NCBI GenBank assembly: GCA_964460935.1
Contig: CAYWSM010000147.1
Span: forward strand, 1-7,005
Length of the DNA: 7,005 nt
Direction: 5' to 3'
DNA from: DATMXP01 sp964460935
GTDB lineage: Bacteria > Acidobacteriota > Terriglobia > Terriglobales > Acidobacteriaceae
Shown here: piece by piece, positions 1 through 7,005 of the stretch
Layout: each line of letters opens with the position of its first letter
How positions within the stretch are numbered: position 1 is the stretch's first letter
The notes under the pieces: generated by a model
Seen by the model: the letters and a program-made list of their open reading frames with translations, nothing else
The model's database searches: none
Told to the model about the DNA's origin: nothing
Position numbers and translations under genes: made by a program

Positions 1-167
1 GGACTGTTCACTCCGAGGAAGGACAGTGCTTTTCCAGTAGAAGGGATCGCTCCGGCCGGAACCGGTTCCGATGAAGCCGGGACAGCTTGCCGAAGAAGCC
101 GCACGCCGCACTGCCCACAGAAATTGTTTTCTCTCGGATTATTGGTTCCGCACTGATCACATCGCAT
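1..167 (-). CDS. Zinc-ribbon protein, N-terminal fragment (runs off left edge)
   Basis: Reading the minus strand from ATG at 167-165 gives 55 uninterrupted codons to the window edge. The protein opens MRCDQCGTNNPRENNFCGQC, so Cys3, Cys6, Cys17 and Cys20 form a CX2C-X10-CX2C zinc-ribbon motif. This pattern is common at the N-terminus of bacterial zinc-ribbon proteins. It is followed by an Ala/Pro/Ser-rich linker (about residues 28-46), which suggests a tethered zinc-binding head joined to a domain outside the window. Structural zinc binding is inferred from the cysteines; the function of the whole protein cannot be judged. No good Shine-Dalgarno sequence is visible before this ATG. The gene is divergent from rpsO, and the 149 nt between the two starts must hold both sets of upstream signals. 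Confidence 0.72.
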   Translation of the reverse strand, partial: MRCDQCGTNNPRENNFCGQCGVRLLRQAVPASSEPVPAGAIPSTGKALSFLGVNS

Positions 168-208
168 AGTTGGCTAGTTTAGATGCAGAGCAGCCGAAAA
201 TGGGAGGT

Positions 209-237
209 TTGACGTAAGCCTAGCACTTACTTAGCTT
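209..237 (+). promoter_or_regulatory. Candidate sigma-70-type promoter for rpsO-pnp
   Basis: A -35-like TTGACG (209-214, 5/6 match to TTGACA) is followed after 17 nt by a weaker -10-like TAGCTT (232-237, 3/6, keeping the first TA and the last T). Transcription from here would give a leader of about 70-75 nt before the GTG of rpsO, enough to include the pairing elements at 248-312. An imperfect direct repeat (219-230 and 230-240) overlaps the spacer and -10 region. The weak -10 limits confidence. Confidence 0.4.
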
Positions 238-247
238 TACGAAAACT

Positions 248-312
248 CTTGGACCATGTTACTCTCATAACGTACCAATAACGATTGGAAAAACTAGCAG
301 GAGTGCACCAAG
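248..312 (+). promoter_or_regulatory. Putative structured rpsO leader (possible S15 autoregulatory element)
   Basis: The leader contains a perfect 5-bp hairpin, CCAAT (275-279), loop AACG, ATTGG (284-288). An outer 5-bp helix is possible between CTTGG (248-252) and CCAAG (308-312), enclosing that hairpin and the AGGAG ribosome binding site (299-303). The blocks TTGG (249-252), CCAA (275-278), TTGG (285-288) and CCAA (308-311) allow exclusive alternatives: 285-288 with 308-311 would place AGGAG in a loop. S15 is known to repress its own mRNA through leader RNA structures in several bacteria. That this leader does so is an inference from position and complementarity only. Confidence 0.35.
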
Positions 313-316
313 TTCA

Positions 317-583
317 GTGTTAGCCAGAGAGCAAAAAAAGCAGATTATTGACAACTATCGCACGCACACGACTGACACCGGAAGCCCGGAAGTTCAGATC
401 GCGATCTTGAGCGAGCGCATTGGCCAGTTGACCGACCACTTCAAGTCGCACAAAAAGGATCACGCTTCCCGGCGCGGCCTGTTGATGCTGGTGAGCAAGC
501 GTCGTCGGTTGCTCGACTACCTGAAGAAATACGATTCCGAGCGCTACAAGACAGTCATCGGAAAACTCGGCATCCGTAAATAA
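317..583 (+). CDS. rpsO: 30S ribosomal protein S15
   Basis: This 88-residue protein is S15, a primary-binding protein of the small subunit that contacts the 16S rRNA three-way junction (helices 20-22) and nucleates platform assembly. The usual family length is about 89 residues. The signature DTGSPEVQIA lies at residues 20-29 and the rRNA-binding core HKKDHASRRGLL at 45-56, with His41, His45 and Asp48 in the canonical positions, followed by the basic helix KRRRLLDYLKK. The start is GTG at 317, fixed by alignment to the near-universal N-terminus ML(A/S)-x-E. The only good Shine-Dalgarno sequence is AGGAG at 299-303, giving a rather long 13-nt spacer. pnp follows after 172 nt on the same strand with no terminator between, so a shared transcript is likely. 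Confidence 0.97.
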   Translation: MLAREQKKQIIDNYRTHTTDTGSPEVQIAILSERIGQLTDHFKSHKKDHASRRGLLMLVSKRRRLLDYLKKYDSERYKTVIGKLGIRK

Positions 584-670
584 GTAGTCAGAAACCTGGA
601 TTTCAAAACCGCCCGAGCCACATGTTGTCCCGAGAGGGCTATCGTGAGGCTGGGGCCGAAGTACATCTAT

Positions 671-690
671 TGACCAGCGCTCTCTGGTTA
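671..690 (+). promoter_or_regulatory. Stem-loop in rpsO-pnp intergenic leader (upstream hairpin)
   Basis: Bases 671-677 (TGACCAG) pair with 684-690 (CTGGTTA) as a 7-bp stem with one G-U, around a 6-nt loop (CGCTCT). No T-tract follows, so it does not look like an intrinsic terminator. It sits 15 nt upstream of a stronger hairpin and may be part of the pnp leader structure. The rest of the gap from 584 to 670 shows no gene and no convincing promoter. Confidence 0.4.
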
Positions 691-705
691 CATCTCACCT
701 CGAAA

Positions 706-726
706 GCGCGGACGTGCGGTCCGCGC
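706..726 (+). promoter_or_regulatory. Perfect 8-bp stem-loop in the pnp leader
   Basis: GCGCGGAC (706-713) and GTCCGCGC (719-726) form a perfect GC-rich 8-bp stem with the 5-nt loop GTGCG. It ends 29 nt before the pnp ATG and 17 nt before its ribosome binding site. There is no following T-run, so termination of rpsO is unlikely. In E. coli the pnp leader hairpin is cut by RNase III, and PNPase then represses its own mRNA. This hairpin is in the equivalent place, but RNase III processing here is an inference. Confidence 0.5.
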
Positions 727-743
727 GATGTGCACATCCGAGC

Positions 744-750
744 GGAAGGA
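744..750 (+). promoter_or_regulatory. Ribosome binding site that sets the pnp start
   Basis: GGAAGGA at 744-750 lies 5 nt before ATG 756-758. It supports this ATG over the in-frame GTG at 714, which would add 14 residues unlike any PNPase N-terminus and falls inside the loop of the leader hairpin. Confidence 0.8.
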
Positions 751-755
751 AACAA

Positions 756-3128
<2,373 letters not shown>

Positions 3129-3135
3129 GGAAACT

Positions 3136-3156
3136 GTAAGCGGTAAACGGTAATCG
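3136..3156. repeat. Three-copy 7-bp tandem repeat (GTAANCG)
   Basis: Three adjacent heptamers, GTAAGCG (3136-3142), GTAAACG (3143-3149) and GTAATCG (3150-3156), differ only at the fifth base. They lie between the pnp stop codon and its terminator. No coding role is possible there; the function, if any, is unknown. Confidence 0.7.
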
Positions 3157-3166
3157 GAAAAGTAAG

Positions 3167-3196
3167 AAAGGCATCGAGGTGACTCGGTGCCTTTTT
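3167..3196 (+). terminator. Rho-independent terminator of rpsO-pnp
   Basis: GGCATCGAG (3170-3178) pairs with CTCGGTGCC (3183-3191) in a 9-bp stem with one G-U, closed by a GTGA (GNRA-type) tetraloop. Five T residues follow (3192-3196), and the preceding AAA (3167-3169) can extend the stem. It begins about 40 nt after the pnp stop, as expected for the end of the operon. Confidence 0.9.
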
Positions 3197-3210
3197 CAAT
3201 TAGAAAATGA

Positions 3211-3234
3211 GTAAGTTGGTGAATTAGTAAATTG
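3211..3234. repeat. Three-copy degenerate 8-bp tandem repeat
   Basis: GTAAGTTG (3211-3218), GTGAATTA (3219-3226) and GTAAATTG (3227-3234) form a degenerate octamer array (consensus close to GTRAATTG), and the next two bases start another unit. It lies between the two convergent terminators in non-coding DNA. Its unit differs in length and sequence from the heptamer array about 55 nt away, although both units begin GTAA or GTGA. Confidence 0.6.
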
Positions 3235-3274
3235 GTTCGGAAGAATTCAAGGCCGGGGAATGAGCGGAGCATAG

Positions 3275-3302
3275 AAAAACGCCGGTCGAGGGCGACCGGC
3301 GT
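3275..3302 (-). terminator. Rho-independent terminator of the M13 peptidase gene
   Basis: On the minus strand a perfect 10-bp stem (3293-3302 with 3279-3288; ACGCCGGTCG and its complement) closes on a 4-nt loop and runs directly into TTTTT (the A-run at 3275-3279 on the plus strand). It lies about 33 nt beyond the M13 stop codon. Together with the pnp terminator it isolates the two convergent transcription units. Confidence 0.92.
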
Positions 3303-3334
3303 CCACCATTTCTATCACTACCGCTACATGCCGG

Positions 3335-5449
3335 CTACCAGACGCGGCAAGCGTTGTCGCTGACCATCGCCTGGCCTTTCTTGCATCCAAATGCTTTCCA
3401 GAATTCCGGCGAGTTCTTCTCGACGTAGTTCACGCGAAATTCGTTCAGCGAATGCGGATTGGTGGTGATGATCAGGCGCTGAATTTCCGGGCGCAGGTTT
3501 GCACACCACGAGAACGCATGCGAGAGGAAGAACTTCTGGCGCGGCGTCCAGCCGTCCGGCTCCTTATCGTCGAGCGACTTTCCCGATTTCTTGTAAGTGT
3601 CTTCGAGAGCGATGAGAGCAATGCGCAAGCCGGCGTTGTCGGCCGAATCTTCGCCAAGCGTGAGCTTGCCGTTGGTTTTCACGCCAAGTGACGGCACATC
3701 GTGCGTGTATTCGTTTTCGATGCAACTGACTTTTTCGTCATAGCGCTTGGCGTCCTCGGGAGTCCACCAGTCGCGTAGATTGCCCTTCGCATCGAACTTG
3801 CGCCCCTGATCGTCGAAGCCGTGGCTGATCTCGTGTCCAATCACGAGCCCAATCGCGCCGTAGTTCACTTCTTCGGGCTGTTCCGGATCGAAGAACGGTG
3901 GCTGCAGGATACCTGCGGGGAAGTTGATGGTATTCATTTGGGGATCGTAGTAGGCGTTGATGGTAGGCGGTGTCATACCCCACTCTTCGCGGTCCACCGG
4001 CTTGCCGATCTTATTCAACTGGCGATGCGATTCGAATGCCGACGCCTGCTGCACGTTGTCAACAAGGTTGTCGGGAACGATGTGCACCGTCGAATAGTCG
4101 CGCCATTTATCGGGATATCCGATCTTGTCATAGATTCCCTGGAGTTTCTCGTCCGCCTTCTTCTTGGTTTCGGGCCCCATCCATTCGAGCGTCTTGATGT
4201 CTTCGCCCAGTCCGGTTTCGACAGCGCTCACGAGCGCCTTCGTGCGGTCTTTGCTGGAAGGCGGGAAAGCTTTCTGAACATAGGCTTCGCCCAGAGGCCC
4301 GTAACCGAGATCGCGATCTGCGTAGGCGACGCAGCGGCGCCAGCGCGGCTCGTTTTCCTGCTGACCGTAGAGTGTCTTGCCGTAAAAGTCGAAGGACGCG
4401 TTCACAAACGTTTCGGACAGGTAACGCGCATTCTGGTGAACTGTCCACCAGCGGAGATACGTCTTCCAATTATCGAGCGATTCCGTCTTAAGCATCTGCT
4501 CGAGTCCACGGAAGAAGTCCGGCGAGGTGATGATGTAGTGCTTGGGAGCAGGAGCTTTCACATCGCTCAAGTACTGCTTCCATGCGAACGACGGTGCAAG
4601 CTTCTCGAATTCGTCGAGCGACATTGGGTTGTTGAGATTGGCGGGATCGCGGCGGCGAACATTATCCATGGCCACCTTGGCCAGCGCAGTTTCCATGCGC
4701 AGAACCGTAGCGGCGTCAGCTTTCGCCTGATCCGGCTTCTCGCCAATCAACTCCAGCATCTGCTGGACGTGACCAAGGAACTTGTCGCGAATCGCGACCA
4801 TTTTGGCATCGCCGGACAGATAGTAGTCGCGGCTGGGGAGACTCATGCCTCCCTGATCAAAGCTGCCGACCATGAGCGTAGCGTCTTTGAAATCAACCTG
4901 GGGACCGAAGCCGAACATCGGCGCCGGTGTCTGGTTGTCACTACCCTCCCATGCACCGGGGACGCTTCTGTGAAGTTCGGCCAATACCGACGGCAGATCG
5001 GAAAGGTTCTTGATCGAAGCGATGCGGGTGAGCTTCGGCTGAATGGGCTTATACCCCTTGCTGTCGATACCCGCGATGTTCATACAAGCGGACCAATAGT
5101 CGCCAATTTTCTGGTGAACGTCATCGCGATTCTTTGCCAGCGAGGCTTCCTGCATCGCATTGCGCAGAATGGTCTCGTTGTAGAGTTCGAGATTCGACGA
5201 GGTGCCCCAGAAGACCTCGTCTGCAGGCATAGGATTCGAAGCCATCCACTTGGAGCAGACGAACTGGTAGAAGTTGTCGCAGGGATCGAGCTTCTTATCA
5301 ACCGTGTCGAGATTGAAGTGATCGAGTTTGGGTAGAGCCCAATTGGGTTCGTTGTCTTTTTGTGTGGATTCAGGTTTGCTGGGAGTCTGAGCAGGTGCGC
5401 CAAGAGAGATAAGCAGAATCAAGGGCAGCACCAGTCGTGCAATGCGCAT
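3335..5449 (-). CDS. Secreted M13-family (neprilysin-type) zinc metallopeptidase
   Basis: A 704-residue M13 endopeptidase, a family that cleaves peptides and small proteins outside the cytoplasm. Residues 1-20 form a Sec signal peptide (hydrophobic LVLPLILLISLG core, probable cut after APA at 20); no lipobox Cys is present. The N-terminal M13 domain opens with LDPCDNFYQFVCSKW. The catalytic domain has the substrate-binding NAYY (498-501), HEISH zinc motif (539-543, catalytic Glu540), GEDSAD with third zinc ligand Glu600 and Asp604, and His666/Arg672 spaced as in neprilysin (His711/Arg717). It ends with the family signature CRVW. Eight cysteines fit a disulfide-bonded exported protein. The ATG at 5449 is chosen because GGAGGA lies 6 nt upstream and the signal peptide begins there; an in-frame start at 5704 would overlap the upstream TonB-like gene. 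It has its own terminator and probably its own promoter. Physiological substrate is unknown. Confidence 0.95.
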   Translation of the reverse strand: MRIARLVLPLILLISLGAPAQTPSKPESTQKDNEPNWALPKLDHFNLDTVDKKLDPCDNFYQFVCSKWMASNPMPADEVFWGTSSNLELYNETILRNAMQEASLAKNRDDVHQKIGDYWSACMNIAGIDSKGYKPIQPKLTRIASIKNLSDLPSVLAELHRSVPGAWEGSDNQTPAPMFGFGPQVDFKDATLMVGSFDQGGMSLPSRDYYLSGDAKMVAIRDKFLGHVQQMLELIGEKPDQAKADAATVLRMETALAKVAMDNVRRRDPANLNNPMSLDEFEKLAPSFAWKQYLSDVKAPAPKHYIITSPDFFRGLEQMLKTESLDNWKTYLRWWTVHQNARYLSETFVNASFDFYGKTLYGQQENEPRWRRCVAYADRDLGYGPLGEAYVQKAFPPSSKDRTKALVSAVETGLGEDIKTLEWMGPETKKKADEKLQGIYDKIGYPDKWRDYSTVHIVPDNLVDNVQQASAFESHRQLNKIGKPVDREEWGMTPPTINAYYDPQMNTINFPAGILQPPFFDPEQPEEVNYGAIGLVIGHEISHGFDDQGRKFDAKGNLRDWWTPEDAKRYDEKVSCIENEYTHDVPSLGVKTNGKLTLGEDSADNAGLRIALIALEDTYKKSGKSLDDKEPDGWTPRQKFFLSHAFSWCANLRPEIQRLIITTNPHSLNEFRVNYVEKNSPEFWKAFGCKKGQAMVSDNACRVW

Positions 5450-5455
5450 AACAAG

Positions 5456-5461
5456 TCCTCC
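5456..5461 (-). promoter_or_regulatory. Ribosome binding site that sets the M13 peptidase start
   Basis: GGAGGA on the minus strand (5461 to 5456) is a near-perfect Shine-Dalgarno sequence, 6 nt before the ATG at 5449. It decides the start in favour of the protein beginning with the signal peptide. Confidence 0.85.
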
Positions 5462-5477
5462 GGGTACGCAGGGGCTA

Positions 5478-5483
5478 ATTGTA
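5478..5483 (-). promoter_or_regulatory. Candidate -10 element for the M13 peptidase gene
   Basis: TACAAT on the minus strand (5483 to 5478) matches TATAAT at five of six positions and would give a leader of about 22 nt containing the ribosome binding site. No good -35 hexamer is found 16-18 nt upstream, so this is only a candidate. The rest of the 173-nt gap to the TonB-like gene (5450-5622) shows a weak 5-bp hairpin at 5594-5609 without a T-tract and nothing else convincing. Confidence 0.25.
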
Positions 5484-5622
5484 AATGAGCCGTGACAGAG
5501 AAACGATGAACGGTAAGGATACATCGATAGTGGGCGCAATGCTCTAGAGTGCTTCTGTATCAGGTTTGAGTTGTATGTTTGTGGATACCGGTTCCTGCGA
5601 TTTTGCAGGGACGGCGGTAAGG

Positions 5623-5901
5623 TTAGCTGAAACGAAAGTTTATCGTCACGCGAATTTGAACCGCGACCGGTTTTCCGTCTTTCGTTCCAGGCTTGAATCT
5701 CCACTGCTTTACTGCCTCGATACCTTTGGCATCGAGTTCGGAAGAGACGCTATTCACAACTTGGATTTGCTCAGGGATGCCGTGCGAGTTGACGACAACA
5801 TCGAGCAACAAAGGTCCCGCAAGATTCGCCTTCTTGAGAGCGTCCCGATCCATATCGGTAAGTTTGGGATCAGGACTCGTAATTACCCGTGGGGGCGTCA
5901 C
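5623..5901 (-). CDS. TonB C-terminal-type domain, downstream part of an interrupted gene
   Basis: From GTG at 5901 this frame encodes 92 residues forming one TonB C-terminal-type domain: a strand-rich segment GPLLLDVVVNSHGIPEQIQV, then LDAKGIEAVKQWRFKPGTKDGKPVAVQI and a final strand ending NFRFS. The W-x-F-x-P, KDG and VAVQ motifs are typical of the family. It has no signal peptide and no strong ribosome binding site. It lies in exactly the same frame as the upstream domain gene (5914-6306), separated only by TGA plus four codons (VGNG). The phrase VGNGVTPPRV looks like a linker rather than a native N-terminus. Most likely it is the C-terminal half of a two-domain protein split by a nonsense codon; termination-reinitiation at this GTG (about 10 nt after the stop) or readthrough could still produce it. 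Its reading frame is intact. Confidence 0.6.
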   Translation of the reverse strand: MTPPRVITSPDPKLTDMDRDALKKANLAGPLLLDVVVNSHGIPEQIQVVNSVSSELDAKGIEAVKQWRFKPGTKDGKPVAVQIRVTINFRFS

Positions 5902-5913
5902 CCCATTTCCAAC

Positions 5914-5916
5914 TCA
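5914..5916 (-). other. In-frame TGA separating two TonB-C-type domains
   Basis: The minus-strand reading is AEVY-stop-VGNGVTPPRV with no frame change, and there is no other stop between 6306 and the TAA at 5625-5623. A single C-to-T change from CGA (Arg) would create this TGA, and the base after the stop is G. Whether the event is a real mutation, a sequencing error or tolerated readthrough cannot be decided from one sequence. Confidence 0.8.
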
Positions 5917-6306
5917 ATATACTTCTGCAGAATTGGTCAATGGAGGTAGGGACTCTGGCTTCGCACCAGTTGGCAAGTCGCGCTCGAGTTTGCAATCAGT
6001 GGTCGGATCGCTGCAATCAACTTTTACCTGAAGCAGAACTTGCACTGCTACGTGAGAACCGTCTTTGATTGCAGGTTCGAAATGCCAATCCTTGACTTGC
6101 TTGAGCACCTGCTTATCGGCTCGTTTAGAGACTCCGCTGACGACCGCGACATGATGCGGGTAGCCATCGGAATCTATTTCTAACGTTAGAGTTACAATTC
6201 CACGTTGAGTCTCGATGTCCGATCGATTACCGGCTAATCCTTCCGTGGTTACGTGGAGAAGAATCAGTAAAGTAGCAACATAACCCAGCGCTGTCGCGGG
6301 TTTCAC
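5914..6306 (-). CDS. Exported TonB C-terminal-type domain protein, upstream part of an interrupted gene
   Basis: A 130-residue product starting at GTG 6306. Residues 1-25 look like a signal peptide or N-terminal anchor (ALGYVATLLILLHV core, possible cut after GLA at 25). Residues about 35-100 resemble the TonB C-terminal fold: GIVTLTLEIDSDGYPHHVAVV, then KQVKDWHFEPAIKDGSHVAVQV, with the family's WxFxP, KDG and VAVQ motifs. The domain is known from energy transducers, but many bacteria carry stand-alone copies of unknown role, and no proline-rich spacer typical of true TonB is present, so I do not call it tonB. The GTG overlaps the murA stop in the sequence GTGA (6306-6303), implying translational coupling. 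The frame ends at the TGA that separates it from a second such domain; intact, the protein would have about 227 residues. Confidence 0.7.
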   Translation of the reverse strand: MKPATALGYVATLLILLHVTTEGLAGNRSDIETQRGIVTLTLEIDSDGYPHHVAVVSGVSKRADKQVLKQVKDWHFEPAIKDGSHVAVQVLLQVKVDCSDPTTDCKLERDLPTGAKPESLPPLTNSAEVY

Positions 6307-7005
6307 TGCGCAATCCCCACCGGAGCTGTAGCTCTTTTGGGAAATACCTCTCCCATCCGCTTGATTTCCGCTCCCACGCCACGAAGCTTCTCTTCGATCC
6401 GTTCGTAGCCGCGATCGATGTGGTACACGCGGTCGATAATCGTCTCGCCCTCGGCGACGAGTGCGGCAATCACAAGCGAGGCTGAGGCGCGCAGATCACT
6501 GGCGAGCACGGCGGCCGCGCTCAGCGGAGTCTTGCCGCGGACGACGGCGCGGCGTCCTTCGATTTTGATGTTAGCGCCCATGCGCACGAGTTCCTGGGCA
6601 TGCATGAAGCGGTTCTCGAAGATGTTTTCGGTGATGATCGAACTGCCATCCGCCTGCGTAGCCAGCGCCATGTATTGCGCCTGCATATCGGTCGGGAAGC
6701 CGGGATGTTCCTCGGTCGTAATGTCAGTGCCCTTGTAGCCGCCGTTTCCAATCACGCGAACAGACTCGGCACTGCGAGTGATCTTCACACCAACTTCTTC
6801 CAGTTTGTTCAGCAGGGCCGTGATATGGGTGGGCTCGCATCCGCTGACGTTGAGGTCGCCTCCGGTAATGGCTGCGGCCATGATGAACGTACCGGCTTCG
6901 ATGCGGTCGGGAATGATGCGGTGCTTGGCTCCGTGAAGCTTGGCGACGCCTTTGACCTTGATCGTCGAAGTGCCGTGACCTTCGATGTGAGCGCCCATCT
7001 TGATG
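6303..7005 (-). CDS. murA: UDP-N-acetylglucosamine 1-carboxyvinyltransferase, C-terminal part (runs off right edge)
   Basis: The last 233 residues of MurA, the cytoplasmic enzyme that transfers enolpyruvate from PEP to UDP-GlcNAc in the first committed step of peptidoglycan synthesis. The family is about 420 residues long, so roughly the first 190, including the Lys22 and Cys115 sites of the E. coli enzyme, lie beyond the window. Visible motifs are MGAHIEG, IPDRIEAGTF, HPGFPTDMQAQ (Asp at 6687-6689 corresponds to catalytic Asp305 of E. coli), DLRASASL (Arg371 equivalent) and HIDRGYERIEEKL (Arg397 equivalent). All are intact. The C-terminus carries a short extension ending VGIAQ. The TGA stop at 6305-6303 overlaps the GTG start of the TonB-like gene by 4 nt, so the two are probably co-transcribed and translationally coupled. 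The Met at 6998 is internal and is not the real start. Confidence 0.96.
   Translation of the reverse strand, partial: IKMGAHIEGHGTSTIKVKGVAKLHGAKHRIIPDRIEAGTFIMAAAITGGDLNVSGCEPTHITALLNKLEEVGVKITRSAESVRVIGNGGYKGTDITTEEHPGFPTDMQAQYMALATQADGSSIITENIFENRFMHAQELVRMGANIKIEGRRAVVRGKTPLSAAAVLASDLRASASLVIAALVAEGETIIDRVYHIDRGYERIEEKLRGVGAEIKRMGEVFPKRATAPVGIAQ

Noticed and set aside
670..675. TTGACC as a -35 element for a separate pnp promoter
   Set aside because: No acceptable -10 hexamer lies 16-18 nt downstream, and the sequence is part of the 671-690 hairpin.
714..755. Longer pnp starting at GTG 714
   Set aside because: The 14 extra residues do not resemble a PNPase N-terminus, the GTG lies in the loop of a stable hairpin, and ATG 756 has a good ribosome binding site 5 nt upstream.
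3821..5335. 504-residue open frame on the plus strand, antisense to the M13 gene
   Set aside because: It lies wholly opposite an M13 gene with all catalytic motifs, has no recognisable domain, and is the expected shadow of codon bias.
5542..5549. Perfect 8-bp palindrome CTCTAGAG
   Set aside because: A single short palindrome is expected by chance and has no second copy or nearby element to suggest an operator.
5594..5609. Hairpin CCTGC/GCAGG after the TonB-like gene as a terminator
   Set aside because: Only a 5-bp stem and no T-tract on the minus strand.
5450..5704. M13 peptidase beginning 85 codons upstream at 5704
   Set aside because: The extension is not secretory in character, overlaps the TonB-like coding region, and would bury a clear signal peptide and GGAGGA ribosome binding site.
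5914..5916. TGA as a selenocysteine codon
   Set aside because: The context (VY-stop-VGNG) is a domain linker, not a redox site, and I saw no convincing SECIS-like stem-loop just downstream; a CGA-to-TGA change explains it more simply.

Overview
The window is a mostly ordinary housekeeping segment of a moderately GC-rich bacterial genome. The likely source is an Acidobacteriota (Terriglobia-like) chromosome. That assignment is an inference from the mix of a zinc-ribbon protein, a Gly/Arg-tailed PNPase, a secreted M13 metallopeptidase and small proteins with TonB C-terminal-type domains; no 16S gene or other decisive marker is present.

Layout: (1) 1-167, minus strand: the N-terminus of a zinc-ribbon protein that runs off the left edge, divergent from rpsO. 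(2) 168-316: a shared upstream region with a plausible rpsO promoter and a leader carrying two TTGG and two CCAA blocks that can pair in mutually exclusive ways around the Shine-Dalgarno sequence. (3) 317-3128, plus strand: rpsO (S15, GTG start) then pnp (PNPase). This is the classical rpsO-pnp arrangement. The gap holds two stem-loops, the second a perfect 8-bp stem just before the pnp ribosome binding site. (4) 3129-3334: a convergent intergenic region with a strong terminator for each strand and two different short tandem repeat tracts (7-bp and 8-bp units). (5) 3335-5449, minus strand: a full-length exported M13 (neprilysin-type) zinc metallopeptidase. (6) 5623-6306, minus strand: two TonB-C-type domains in one continuous frame, interrupted by a single TGA at 5914-5916. 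(7) 6303-7005, minus strand: the C-terminal half of murA, whose stop overlaps the GTG start of the TonB-like gene by 4 nt.

Functionally, the plus-strand pair covers ribosome assembly and RNA decay, and both genes belong to families known elsewhere to regulate their own mRNAs. The minus-strand genes are envelope-related: MurA makes a peptidoglycan precursor, and the TonB-like protein and M13 peptidase are predicted to act outside the cytoplasm. No mobile element, CRISPR array, tRNA or rRNA was seen. The observations most worth a second look are the in-frame TGA in the TonB-like gene, the switch-like rpsO leader, the pnp leader hairpins, and the RGG-like PNPase tail built from DNA-level repeats.
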